A DNA stretch of 64,000 nt from Ktedonobacter sp. SOSP1-85 (lineage in GTDB: Bacteria; Chloroflexota; Ktedonobacteria; Ktedonobacterales; Ktedonobacteraceae). Positions 1-7,865 of the stretch are shown here, piece after piece. The notes below the pieces were generated by a model. The model ran no database searches. It saw only the letters and a list, made by a program, of their open reading frames with translations, and was not told the DNA's origin. Each line of letters begins with the position of its first letter. Within the stretch, counting starts at the first letter, position 1. The stretch spans positions 3,573,501-3,637,500 of the forward strand of contig NZ_BNJI01000001.1 of assembly GCF_016587415.1 (NCBI RefSeq), in the 5' to 3' direction. Position numbers and translations under genes: made by a program.

Positions 1-1
1 G

Positions 2-1801
2 GCGCTCACATATATTCCCGAGCAGGACCATATCTTGCGGGCGGCGGCCGAAATGCGCCTGGGCGTATGCGCGAGTCTCCAGGGGGACTTCACTTCTGGT
101 ATTCAGCACTTGCAACAAGCACTTCGTATCTGGAACAACGAGCCTCCGCTGAATCAGGCTATTGAGATCCATAGCTCTCTGGCCAATACCTATTATTTCA
201 TAGGCAATTTCCCCCTGGCACAACATCACCTGGTAGCAATGATGAATGCCTGCGAGCAGCTCCAGGATATCTCGGGGAAAATACGCGCCCTAACTTTACA
301 AGGCCTTATATCCCAGGACCGGGGATTGGCCTCTGAGGCCGAGGCATCGTTCCTTCAAGTACTAACACTTACTAATGAGCCCTCATATATGCAGCGCGGA
401 AAAGCCTACGCCTTAGTCAATCTAAGCTTGTTTTATGTGGAGCAAGGAACGTATGCTCAGGCTTTGGCTCATGCGCAAAATGGTTTGGGTCTGGCGCGCC
501 AATTTGGCAATCGTAGTCTGGTCAATGCCGCCCTTTCAAGTTTGGCTCTGAGCTATCTCTTTCTGGGAGATGCCGTCAGTGCCTTGTTCATGGTTGAACA
601 AATGGAGACCCAGGCAACGAGCGAAGAAACAGTGGGATATGAACATGCCTGGCGCGATCTCACCTATGGCCTGGTACTCCTGAAGCAAGGACGATCTTTC
701 GAAGCCACTACCCGCCTGTCACATATAGAGACCGTTTTACGTTCGACCTCTTTGAAACGCGAACTGCTTCAAGCCAAAATACGCCTGGCAGCCTGCCACG
801 TCGAGCAGGGCCAAATTGAGCAGGCTGTACAATTGCTTGGCGAGGTTGCAACTCTCCTGTCTACCCATCATACATATACTCACCTGGTTCAGATCGAACT
901 ACAATGGCTCCCAGGCCTACTTCCCATACTTCAGAATCATCCCTACCTCGCACCCTTGCGCACACTGCTCAACATCGCTGAACCACTCCAGCATCAGAAG
1001 CAGCCACAGCCAACCGCAATCAAAGCTGAATTGACAAACGCTAATCTGACTGGCCTTACTATTTACGCCTTTGGCGAGCCAACCGTCTTGCTCAATGGAC
1101 AGCCAGTCAAACGCTGGCGCATGAACCGCACCATGGAACTCTTTTTCTTCTTGCTGGACGCTCGGCATCCCATGAGCAAAGAATCCATTCTCACGGTGTT
1201 GTGGCCAGAATATGACGAACAAACTAATCAAACCTTTCACAATACGCTGTACTATCTGCGCAAGCTCCTAGGTGAATCCTGCGTGGTTTTTCAGCCTTCA
1301 GGCTATAGCCTTAACCTTGCTGCTGTTTACGGAGAGCAGGTCTGGTATGACGTTCATATATTTCAACAACGACGCAGCGAAGCCGAACAGGCTCTGGCGC
1401 GTGAATATCACGCGTTGGCGAAAGAGTCCCTGCTTGAAATGGTTCAGCTCTATCGCGGCGATTATGGGCGTCCCTTCTACAGTGATTGGTGTACCTTCCG
1501 CCGCGATGAACTGCGTACCGCGTACCTGGAGGCCCGTCGCCAGCTGGCCCAAATAGCCTGGAATGCGGAAGCCTGGAACGAAAGCACCGAGCACTGGCGC
1601 CAGATGCTCCACATGGACAACTGCCTTGAAGAGGCGCACTATGGTCTCATACGCTGCTACGCCCGCCAGGGCAAACGGCAAGCCGCGCTCCGCCAGTACC
1701 AGACCTGCCAGAAACTCCTCCAGGAGGAACTCGGCGTCCAGCCCGGCCAGGCCATGCAGCACCTCTACCAGCGACTCCTCAATCCACAGAATAAATTGTA
1801 G
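2..1801 (+). CDS. TPR/BTAD transcriptional regulator, C-terminal part (5' end outside window)
   Basis: The reading frame is open from the first bases, so the start lies upstream; the TTG at 35 is only an internal candidate. The first ~330 visible residues are helical TPR-like repeats (MalT/AfsR style). From about nt 1050 there is an OmpR-like winged helix ('YAFGEPTVLLNGQPV', 'LWPEYDEQTNQTFHNTLYYL') and from about nt 1330 a bacterial transcriptional activation (BTAD) domain ending 'ALRQYQTCQKLLQEELG'. Proteins of this class are signal-integrating DNA-binding regulators, often with an ATPase domain N-terminal to the TPRs; that part would be off-window. No target can be deduced. Confidence 0.85.
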   Translation, partial: ALTYIPEQDHILRAAAEMRLGVCASLQGDFTSGIQHLQQALRIWNNEPPLNQAIEIHSSLANTYYFIGNFPLAQHHLVAMMNACEQLQDISGKIRALTLQGLISQDRGLASEAEASFLQVLTLTNEPSYMQRGKAYALVNLSLFYVEQGTYAQALAHAQNGLGLARQFGNRSLVNAALSSLALSYLFLGDAVSALFMVEQMETQATSEETVGYEHAWRDLTYGLVLLKQGRSFEATTRLSHIETVLRSTSLKRELLQAKIRLAACHVEQGQIEQAVQLLGEVATLLSTHHTYTHLVQIELQWLPGLLPILQNHPYLAPLRTLLNIAEPLQHQKQPQPTAIKAELTNANLTGLTIYAFGEPTVLLNGQPVKRWRMNRTMELFFFLLDARHPMSKESILTVLWPEYDEQTNQTFHNTLYYLRKLLGESCVVFQPSGYSLNLAAVYGEQVWYDVHIFQQRRSEAEQALAREYHALAKESLLEMVQLYRGDYGRPFYSDWCTFRRDELRTAYLEARRQLAQIAWNAEAWNESTEHWRQMLHMDNCLEEAHYGLIRCYARQGKRQAALRQYQTCQKLLQEELGVQPGQAMQHLYQRLLNPQNKL

Positions 1802-1802
1802 G

Positions 1803-1820
1803 GTCCAGGCAAGCCTGGAC
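1803..1820. repeat. Short palindrome, GGTCC family copy 1
   Basis: GTCCAGGC-AA-GCCTGGAC, a perfect 8 bp stem just after the regulator stop codon and preceded by GTAGG. Related copies (GTCCATGC-TT-GCATGGAC) lie at 9957-9974 and 14153-14170, each preceded by GTAGG. It may act as a weak terminator or be a small dispersed palindrome. Confidence 0.6.
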
Positions 1821-1977
1821 TTCCCGCTGCATCTACCTCACTCAACATAGTGCGGAGTCACTGCGGAGTGGGCAGAGCTTATTCTTTCCTCAGACACAGC
1901 GAAGACAAGCGGACAGCGCAAGAAAGCAGGTTGTTTGCTCTATATCGACTTTTCATGAAAGGAGGTAACAAAGAACA

Positions 1978-2220
1978 TTGAAGCGCTATTTTCAGGATTT
2001 AGAAGCAGGGCAAAGGAGGCCACTGCCCTGGCGCGTGTCTCGCGTCTCCCTAGTTATAGGAAGCACCTTATTGCTGACGGCCCTGGCACTCACCCTCTTG
2101 ATGCAGCTCATTGGAACAAACCATATCGGAAATGGTGATCCTGACTGGTCCCAATCGCATTCTGCCATCACTTCCTGCTGGTGCGATGGGTATAGGAGAT
2201 TAAAAGGAGTAAGCTTTTGA
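1978..2220 (+). CDS. Small single-pass membrane protein, unknown
   Basis: An 80-residue protein with a TTG start placed 9-10 nt after a strong Shine-Dalgarno (AAAGGAGG near 1960). A hydrophobic segment at roughly residues 22-45 ('LVIGSTLLLTALALTLLMQL') follows a basic N terminus, giving one membrane helix. The tail has a CWC motif. Its stop codon overlaps the TTG start of the next gene (TTGA), so the two are probably translationally coupled. I do not recognise a family; the strong ribosome site and coupling are the main evidence that it is real. Confidence 0.55.
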   Translation: MKRYFQDLEAGQRRPLPWRVSRVSLVIGSTLLLTALALTLLMQLIGTNHIGNGDPDWSQSHSAITSCWCDGYRRLKGVSF

Positions 2221-2798
2221 AGAAAAAAAGGCTTCTTGGAACTTTTGGTGTAAGGAAGCTGCTTTGTAGCTTTGCTATTGCAGCTATCGTGTGTTTGACT
2301 TTATTTGCCACCAGCAGCCCAAAAGCATTTGCGGCAAATAACCCAGGCCTAAAGATAAGCCCTCCACATTTAAATAATAGAGCACTGCCATTGGATAGCG
2401 TCACAAATGTCATCTACCCCGCCACCTATTTTCTAGGTTGTGGAACAGGTTGGAATGGTGCTACTGATCCATACTTGCACTCCTTTGAATACGCCTATAC
2501 AACTCGATCGCAAGCGTGTTCAAAGGCTGTTTGGGATGAGCATGATACAAGTCAAAACAAGATATGTGATTTGACCGTGTATATTCCAACTATATTAGCA
2601 ACAGCTAATATAGCATATGGGCTCTATCGTGCCGACAACTCGTTAATAGGTCGCTATAGCATCAACCAAAATACTCATTACAGTTGGATTGGCCTGGCAT
2701 TCGGAATCTATGGCATCCATCATGTCGTGATTTCAAGCAACAATGGAGAAAATGGAACGTACATGGCGGCAGGTGAAATACAGTTCGCTTGTTACTAA
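2217..2798 (+). CDS. Secreted protein, unknown function
   Basis: 193 residues from a TTG start behind AAAAGGAG. The N terminus is a classical Sec signal peptide: basic MKKKR, a hydrophobic core and a cleavage site near AFA/AN at about residue 40. The mature part holds four Cys ('LGCG', 'QACS', 'KICD', 'FACY'), a Tyr/Asn-rich composition and the look of a beta-sandwich ('AYGLYRADNSLIGRYS', 'HHVVISSNN'). Paired disulfides are plausible outside the cell. No family recognised. It is co-transcribed with the small membrane protein upstream and sits beside another secreted protein. Confidence 0.7.
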   Translation: MKKKRLLGTFGVRKLLCSFAIAAIVCLTLFATSSPKAFAANNPGLKISPPHLNNRALPLDSVTNVIYPATYFLGCGTGWNGATDPYLHSFEYAYTTRSQACSKAVWDEHDTSQNKICDLTVYIPTILATANIAYGLYRADNSLIGRYSINQNTHYSWIGLAFGIYGIHHVVISSNNGENGTYMAAGEIQFACY

Positions 2799-2900
2799 AC
2801 GACTCATATTAGCAGGTAAAGCAGTGGAATGCTTCAAACAATGCGTAGAGTCAGTCGTATCTGCGACAAAAGTTTATTGCTAATTTGAAAGAAGGATCTC

Positions 2901-3560
2901 ATGAGAAGTATATTCAAGGGATTTAATGTTAGCCTTGTGCTAGCTATGTTGCTAGGCATCGTTCTTTTTGCTGGAACAGCTACACAAGCACATGCTGCTT
3001 CAAAATCTATCTCACCGCAGGTAGTTTACCAAAACAAGCAAGCTAAGACGAGCAATACTCCTGCTAGTTGGGTTCAGCGCGCAGATCCATATGTGCATAT
3101 AATCAATGGCACCGCAACAATTGATCCAGCAATAAGTCAGCATTTAAGCACTGATGAAATTGCTCAAGTTCAAAACGCTGTCAATCACTACAACAAGCTA
3201 CCTCTATCCACCCGGCAGCATCCACATGTGTCAGGAACATACAAGCCTAACACTATGAGTCCAAATAGCACAGCTTATCAGTGGAGTTACGATTGGTATT
3301 GGTGGGGTGTGCGTATCTGGCTAAACAGCCCTGCGGCTCAAAATCTCGGCGGTGCTATGGCATTTATAGGAGCCTCTATAGGAGCCTCTATAGGAGCTGC
3401 TGTAGGAGGTCCTCTGGGTGTTACTGCTGGGGCCATTGTTGGATTGATATTGAGTGTCGGCGGCTGGTCACCGACCTTTTATGATAACCAATGTGGTAAC
3501 AAGGGAGTATTCATAGATATAAACTGGTATCTTCAACCAAGTGTAACGCCGGTATGCTAA
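2901..3560 (+). CDS. Secreted glycine-zipper protein (pore-former/bacteriocin-like architecture)
   Basis: 219 residues, ATG behind GAAAGAAGGA. Signal peptide ends near AQAHA/AS (~residue 33). The mature region has 'YQWSYDWYWWGVRIWLN' followed by a long Gly/Ala zipper ('GASIGASIGAAVGGPLG' then 'AGAIVGLILSVGG') and a short tail with two Cys ('NQCGNKGV', final Cys). The order aromatic 'WWG' motif, G-zipper hydrophobic segment, 'GVFIDINW' tail resembles small secreted proteins common in actinobacteria, from memory. Function is not established; membrane insertion is an inference from the zipper. DNA at 3367-3402 carries tandem 12-nt repeats coding GASI. Confidence 0.7.
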   Translation: MRSIFKGFNVSLVLAMLLGIVLFAGTATQAHAASKSISPQVVYQNKQAKTSNTPASWVQRADPYVHIINGTATIDPAISQHLSTDEIAQVQNAVNHYNKLPLSTRQHPHVSGTYKPNTMSPNSTAYQWSYDWYWWGVRIWLNSPAAQNLGGAMAFIGASIGASIGAAVGGPLGVTAGAIVGLILSVGGWSPTFYDNQCGNKGVFIDINWYLQPSVTPVC

Positions 3561-3642
3561 TTTTAAGAAAGAGGTAAACCTTACAAATCCAATTTGTTCA
3601 CGTAGCAAGATGGCGAGGATTTAAGCAGGGCTAATTTAAAAG

Positions 3643-3682
3643 AACCAGGTAGCCAATCTGTATCATCAGAGCCTACCTGGTT
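3643..3682 (+). terminator. Hairpin downstream of the glycine-zipper gene
   Basis: AACCAGGTAG at 3643-3652 pairs perfectly with CTACCTGGTT at 3673-3682 across a 20-nt loop. It lies between the secreted-protein gene and the next gene. There is no long T-run, so termination is only likely. Confidence 0.45.
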
Positions 3683-3706
3683 ATAGTCATCCGGGAGAGT
3701 AATAGC

Positions 3707-4225
3707 ATGGTTGAGAGAAATGAGCAAAACTCACATAAATTTTCGTTGAAACACCGACGACTGGTAGTTATCAGCTTCTATTTTACGACGCTTATCATTG
3801 AACCCTTATTGTGGTTAGCTGGCATCGGTACACATGGCACAACGTTGTTTGCGCATATCTTTGGAAATGCAATCGGGGACTACATACAAATTATTGTTTT
3901 GGCGCTGACAATCTTTCTTATTGTCTGGCATTACATTTACCTCATAGGCCTAACACGTAAGATTACCCTCACTCCATACCAGCGGCTAAACGAGGAAGGC
4001 CGTACTTCATATGCTCATGCACATGCATTAACTTCTCGCATTCTTGCGCTTGTATGTATCTTAGGCGCAATCTTTGTTTCTTGGAATCTCAATGGTTCAC
4101 TCTTTCCAGACTCGGCATTAGGGAGCATAAAAAGGATAGGAGGTTTGCTTCCAATCATAGTTGGCGCTCTGACTTGGTCTCTTCCAGTGATGATCACTGC
4201 ATGGACTCAACCAGACCGGCAATAG
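3707..4225 (+). CDS. Polytopic membrane protein, unknown
   Basis: 172 residues with about four hydrophobic helices (roughly 20-42, 58-85, 108-128, 145-165). A basic, His-rich N terminus ('KFSLKHRRL') and a cytosolic loop 'TRKITLTPYQRLNEEGR' favour the positive-inside rule. No catalytic motif or family was recognised. The ATG at 3707 follows GGGAGAGTAATAGC. It stands between two hairpins and is probably its own transcription unit. Confidence 0.65.
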   Translation: MVERNEQNSHKFSLKHRRLVVISFYFTTLIIEPLLWLAGIGTHGTTLFAHIFGNAIGDYIQIIVLALTIFLIVWHYIYLIGLTRKITLTPYQRLNEEGRTSYAHAHALTSRILALVCILGAIFVSWNLNGSLFPDSALGSIKRIGGLLPIIVGALTWSLPVMITAWTQPDRQ

Positions 4226-4235
4226 ATATCCAATA

Positions 4236-4309
4236 AGAGCTTATCTGAAAACTAAATGCGACAAAAAATAGGCTGAGCTATATTGTACCGTAGCTTTCGG
4301 ATAAGCTCT
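4236..4309. repeat. Inverted repeat, 15 bp arms
   Basis: AGAGCTTATCTGAAA (4236-4250) and TTTCGGATAAGCTCT (4295-4309) pair with one mismatch, separated by 44 nt. It lies right after the membrane protein stop and 16 bp before the next ATG. The layout is compatible with a terminator/attenuator or the ends of a tiny decayed element. Confidence 0.5.
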
Positions 4310-4325
4310 AAAGGGCTAGACGCTT

Positions 4326-4562
4326 ATGTCATGGAAAATAATCAATCGCATTCTCGGCTTGGCTGCCATCAATCCAGCCTTCCGCCAACAATTGCAAGAA
4401 GATCCACGAGCCGCTCTGGAGATCCAAGGATTCGAGCTAACGCCAGATGAGATGGAGGTATTTAAAAGGCATACAACCTTGCCATTTGCGCAACTCTGCC
4501 AGCAACTGTTCGAAACATATGCTCCTCACAATCAAGAATCATCTGGAGAGACTATTCTTTAG
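4326..4562 (+). CDS. NHLP/Os1348-type leader-like peptide (orphan RiPP precursor-like)
   Basis: 78 residues: 'MSWKIINRILGLAAINPAF' then 'LQEDPRAALEIQGFELTPDE' and 'FAQLCQQLFETYAP'. The pattern 'xxFxxxLxxDPxxALxxxGFxLTxxE' is that of nitrile-hydratase-like and Nif11-like leader peptides (NHLP clan, Os1348 family), which normally precede a small core peptide modified by RiPP enzymes. Here the C-terminal tail after the leader motif is very short and has no Cys/Ser/Thr-rich core, and no LanM, YcaO or peptidase-transporter gene is nearby. It may be a stand-alone NHLP protein. Confidence 0.6.
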   Translation: MSWKIINRILGLAAINPAFRQQLQEDPRAALEIQGFELTPDEMEVFKRHTTLPFAQLCQQLFETYAPHNQESSGETIL

Positions 4563-4563
4563 G

Positions 4564-4596
4564 CCATTCTGGCTTTGTATACATATGCCAGGATGG
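4564..4596 (+). terminator. Hairpin after the NHLP-like gene
   Basis: CCATTCTGGC (4564-4573) and GCCAGGATGG (4587-4596) form a 10 bp stem with one wobble, starting 2 nt after the stop codon. Confidence 0.45.
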
Positions 4597-4796
4597 CACT
4601 CAAAATAATCAGCAGCTTGACAAAATTGGCTACAGAGAACATAAGGCAGCTACAGCGAAGACAGAAGGGCGAAATTGGAAGGAGAGTAAGTGACGTTGGC
4701 TCACTTAGCCCGTCTTGTTTGATTTTGCCACAATGCAGGCGTTCATATTTCATATGCCCTTGCAACAGAATTCAATTTTTAACAGGAGAGAATGCG

Positions 4797-5081
4797 ATGA
4801 ATCTCATATTTATTCTCATCAGTTTACCTATGGCAATCATCATGTTTGCAGTACTTAGTCTGCTTACACGCCAAAAAAACACCGTGAGAGAGAGATTTAC
4901 GCCACCAATTATGCTTGCAAGTGGAAGCTTCGGTGTTTTCTTAGGCACAGTGGTAAGCCAGGTTATGTCTTATGGGCGTCCTGCTCAGCCTGACTTTCTG
5001 CTGGTCCTCATTGGTGTGCTTCTCGGCTTCTTGTTAGCCATCATAGCAGGGATTGCATATATAAGGGCACAGCGAGCATAA
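4797..5081 (+). CDS. Small three-helix membrane protein, unknown
   Basis: 94 residues from the ATG at 4797, chosen because ACAGGAGAG lies just upstream; longer in-frame starts lack a ribosome site and code for an unlikely polar leader. Three hydrophobic stretches: residues 2-22, 38-56 and 66-88 ('FLLVLIGVLLGFLLAIIAG'). No family recognised. It is followed 26 nt later by another small membrane protein, so the two may be one operon. Confidence 0.6.
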   Translation: MNLIFILISLPMAIIMFAVLSLLTRQKNTVRERFTPPIMLASGSFGVFLGTVVSQVMSYGRPAQPDFLLVLIGVLLGFLLAIIAGIAYIRAQRA

Positions 5082-5107
5082 AAGAAAGTGGAAGGAAGGC
5101 GATTCTT

Positions 5108-5302
5108 ATGCCAAGCCTGGTCCAAACCTTGCGGCAGTTCTTCAAAAATCCTTATGTTTCAGTCATCGGCTGGTTCCTGACAAGCCTGACCTGGTTCATT
5201 GCCTTTGCTTTCTTTGAGAGAAGGGTTCTCTATCTCGTAATTGGTACTGTCACTATCCTCTTTGCATTAGCTTTTCTCGATCAAGCACGCCGTACGAAAT
5301 AA
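5108..5302 (+). CDS. Small two-helix membrane protein, unknown
   Basis: 64 residues, ATG at 5108 behind GGAAGGCGATTCTT. Two hydrophobic helices, approximately residues 18-35 and 40-56, with a basic end ('QARRTK'). It is likely co-transcribed with the preceding gene. No function can be assigned. Confidence 0.55.
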   Translation: MPSLVQTLRQFFKNPYVSVIGWFLTSLTWFIAFAFFERRVLYLVIGTVTILFALAFLDQARRTK

Positions 5303-5399
5303 ATCTCAGAAGAGTACAGTGGCTTCCATTATGTCGGGACCTTGCAGAAAGGAAAATAAAGGCGTACCCTAAAGCCTAAACACTCTAGGAGGAACTCAC

Positions 5400-6272
5400 T
5401 TGCCCATCCATACCTGCGCCCTGGCTCTACTCACCTGCCCAATCTGTGGCGATCCACTCCACGTCGAGGAGAAAACCCTGCGCTGCGAACACGCCCACGC
5501 CTTCGATATCGCGCGCGAGGGCTATGTCTCTCTGTTACGCAAGCAGGCCAGTGGGGGAGATACAAAGGAGATGCTAAAGGCGAGGCGGGCCTTCCTGGAG
5601 CGGGACTACTATGCTCCACTGGCACAGACACTAACAGACCTGCTGGCGGCCCACCTCCACAAGAGGTCGGTAGAGCAGACCTCTCCTCTAACCATTCTCG
5701 ATGCTGGCTGCGGAAACGGTTACTATCTAAACTCCATCCTTCACCAGTTACCACCCACCATTTCCAGTCAGCCCCTCTGCGCGCTCGGACTCGATCTCTC
5801 CAAAGAGGCCATCCGCATGGCCGCGAAGTCATACCCAGACGCCCAATTTATCGTCGCCAGCCTGTGGGAGCGCCTCGTCCTCGCCAACGCCAGCATTCAG
5901 GTCATGCTCAATATCTTTGCTCCACGCAATGCCCCCGAATACGCCCGCGTCCTCGCTCCCGGTGGCCTCCTGCTTATAGTCATCCCTGGCCCTCGCCACC
6001 TCTCCCAGGTACGCGCCGAACTCGGCCTGCTCAACATCGAGGAACAGAAGCAACAACACATCCTGGAGCAATTCGCCGCCAACTTTACCCTGCTAGAACA
6101 GCGCGAGCTTGCCTATCAGCTCACCCTCGATCAAGACTCCCTGCGCCAGCTCGTCCGCATGACCCCCAACTACTGGCATATGACCGAGACCATCGAGCAA
6201 CACCTCTCCACCATCGACTCCCGCCCCTGCGACATCCAATTCCACTGCCTCCTCCTCCAAAAACACGCATAA
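5400..6272 (+). CDS. RlmA-family 23S rRNA (guanine-N1)-methyltransferase-like protein
   Basis: 290 residues. TTG start 8-9 nt after AGGAGG (AGGAGGAACTCAC). An N-terminal zinc-binding module ('CPICGDPL', 'LRCEHAHAFDIAREGYVSLL') precedes a Rossmann methyltransferase with motif I 'DAGCGNGYY' and the loop 'NIFAPRNAPEYARVLAPGG'. This is the RlmA/RrmA arrangement, which N1-methylates G745/G748 in helix 35 of 23S rRNA using S-adenosylmethionine and can affect sensitivity to drugs binding the exit tunnel. Length matches the family. Substrate position is inferred from family only. Confidence 0.85.
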   Translation: MPIHTCALALLTCPICGDPLHVEEKTLRCEHAHAFDIAREGYVSLLRKQASGGDTKEMLKARRAFLERDYYAPLAQTLTDLLAAHLHKRSVEQTSPLTILDAGCGNGYYLNSILHQLPPTISSQPLCALGLDLSKEAIRMAAKSYPDAQFIVASLWERLVLANASIQVMLNIFAPRNAPEYARVLAPGGLLLIVIPGPRHLSQVRAELGLLNIEEQKQQHILEQFAANFTLLEQRELAYQLTLDQDSLRQLVRMTPNYWHMTETIEQHLSTIDSRPCDIQFHCLLLQKHA

Positions 6273-6310
6273 AAATGCCTGATACGTGTCAAAACACGTA
6301 TCAGGCATTT
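6273..6310 (+). terminator. Intrinsic terminator, 17 bp perfect stem
   Basis: AAATGCCTGATACGTGT, loop CAAA, ACACGTATCAGGCATTT, immediately after the methyltransferase stop codon. The A-rich left and T-rich right flanks make it usable from either strand. Confidence 0.85.
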
Positions 6311-6319
6311 CGTCCCATG

Positions 6320-6350
6320 ATATGTAGACGCGTGCTTTAATAGCGTCGTC
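6320..6350. repeat. Dispersed repeat family A (ATATGTAGACGCG...TAGCGTCG), copy
   Basis: Consensus ATATGTAGACGCGTRCTTTA then GTAGCGTCGT, with a short internal stem GACGC/GCGTC. Copies or derivatives occur at 18818-18910, 21911-22001, 26759-26789, 31805-31968 (four in tandem) and 49295-49362 (an inverted pair). All are intergenic. No coding capacity. Confidence 0.8.
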
Positions 6351-6374
6351 CCCTCACGTCGTCCTCCCCACAAC

Positions 6375-7865
6375 CTAGGAGTGCGTAACCTCCTGCCCGG
6401 GCATCCAGCGCAGGTTCGGTTTGCGCGCTGCCAGGGCCTGGTCGAGGCGCCCAATCACCGTGGTATGCGGCGCGGTCTTTACAATCTCTGGCTCTGTGCG
6501 CGTCTCTTCCGCGATCTGCTTCATGACAGCTATAAAGCTGTCCAGCGTCTCACGCGTCTCGGTCTCGGTCGGCTCGATCATGAGAGCCTCGGGGACGATC
6601 AGCGGGAAGTAGGTCGTGGGCGCGTACATGCCGAAGTCGAGCAGGCGCTTGGCGACATCCGTCGCGGTCACACCGGCCTCTTGCTTCTGCTTGCGGGCCG
6701 TGGCCACAAACTCGTGCTGGCAGATGAGCGGGTAGGCGATCTCATAATCCTCTGAGAGTCCATGCTTCACATAGTTGGCATTGAGAATGGCGCTCTCCGA
6801 GACATGGCGCAGGCCATCGGGACCATTGTAGCGGATGTAGGTGTATGCGCGCACCAGGACACCGAAGTTACCCAGATTGGCACGTACCTTGCCGATGGAC
6901 TTGGGGCCAGCATCCTCCCAGGAGTAGCTGCCGTCCTCGTTCTTCATGGGCAGAGGACCCGGCAGGAAGGGCACGAGATGCCCCTTGACACCGATGGGAC
7001 CGGCACCAGGACCGCCACCGCCATGCGGCGTGCTGCATGTCTTGTGCAGGTTGAAGTGCACGACGTCAAAGCCCATGTCGCCCGGGCGTGTGATGCCCAT
7101 GACGGCGTTGGCGTTAGCGCCATCATAATAGAGCTGACCGCCAACCTCGTGAATCTGGCGCGCGACCTCCAGAATATTGGAGTCAAAGAGGCCCAGCGTG
7201 TTGGGGTTGGTCAGCATGATGGCGGCGACGCTCTTGCCATGCTGCTGCAAGAGTTTATGCAGGTGCTCCAGGTCCACGCCGCCCGTCTCAGGATTGGTCT
7301 TGACCTCGACGACCTTGTAATCAGCCAGGGTTGCGCTGGCGGGATTGGTGCCATGTGCGTTATCTGGAATCAGGACCAGGTTGCGCTCTCCCTCGTTCCG
7401 GCTCTGGTGATAGGCCTTGATGAGCATCAGTCCGGTCAACTCGCCATGTGCGCCCGCCGAGGGCTGCAAGGTGACGCGGATCATGCCCGAGATCTCCGCC
7501 AGGTAGCGTTCCAGTTCATACACAACCTGGATCGCGCCCTGCACCGTCTCATCGGGCTGCAAGGGGTGAATATGCGCGAAGCCCGGCAGGCCCGCCATGT
7601 CCTCGTTGATCTTGGGATTATACTTCATGGTGCAGGAGCCGAGTGGGTAGAAGCCGCTATCGACGCCAAAGTTGCGCTGCGAGAGATGCGTATAATGGCG
7701 TACCACCTCGATCTCGCTTACCTCGGGCAGGGGGGCCTCTTCCTTGCGCCGCATGTCCGCGGGCAGAAGCTCGTCCAGCGACTCCATGGGGATGTCGAAC
7801 GCAGGCATATTCGCGGCGCGGCGTCCTGGTGCGCCCTTCTCAAAGATTAATGTCTCAACGCTCAT
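6375..7865 (-). CDS. gcvPB: Glycine dehydrogenase (decarboxylating) subunit 2
   Basis: PLP-dependent C-terminal half of the P-protein, which decarboxylates glycine and passes the aminomethyl group to lipoyl-GcvH. The PLP-lysine motif is present as 'HFNLHKTCSTPHGGGGPGAG', along with 'GSCTMKYNPKINED' and 'YDGANANAVMG'. The start 'MSVETLIFEK' at 7865 is chosen because its ATG overlaps the stop of gcvPA (ATGA), which is standard for the split P-protein; upstream in-frame starts read into gcvPA. About 496 residues, the usual size. Last gene of the glycine cleavage set here. Confidence 0.97.
   Translation of the reverse strand: MSVETLIFEKGAPGRRAANMPAFDIPMESLDELLPADMRRKEEAPLPEVSEIEVVRHYTHLSQRNFGVDSGFYPLGSCTMKYNPKINEDMAGLPGFAHIHPLQPDETVQGAIQVVYELERYLAEISGMIRVTLQPSAGAHGELTGLMLIKAYHQSRNEGERNLVLIPDNAHGTNPASATLADYKVVEVKTNPETGGVDLEHLHKLLQQHGKSVAAIMLTNPNTLGLFDSNILEVARQIHEVGGQLYYDGANANAVMGITRPGDMGFDVVHFNLHKTCSTPHGGGGPGAGPIGVKGHLVPFLPGPLPMKNEDGSYSWEDAGPKSIGKVRANLGNFGVLVRAYTYIRYNGPDGLRHVSESAILNANYVKHGLSEDYEIAYPLICQHEFVATARKQKQEAGVTATDVAKRLLDFGMYAPTTYFPLIVPEALMIEPTETETRETLDSFIAVMKQIAEETRTEPEIVKTAPHTTVIGRLDQALAARKPNLRWMPGQEVTHS

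Noticed and set aside
6762..7850. Plus-strand frame of 362 codons opposite gcvPB
   Set aside because: Shadow of a conserved gene; no ribosome site or domain.
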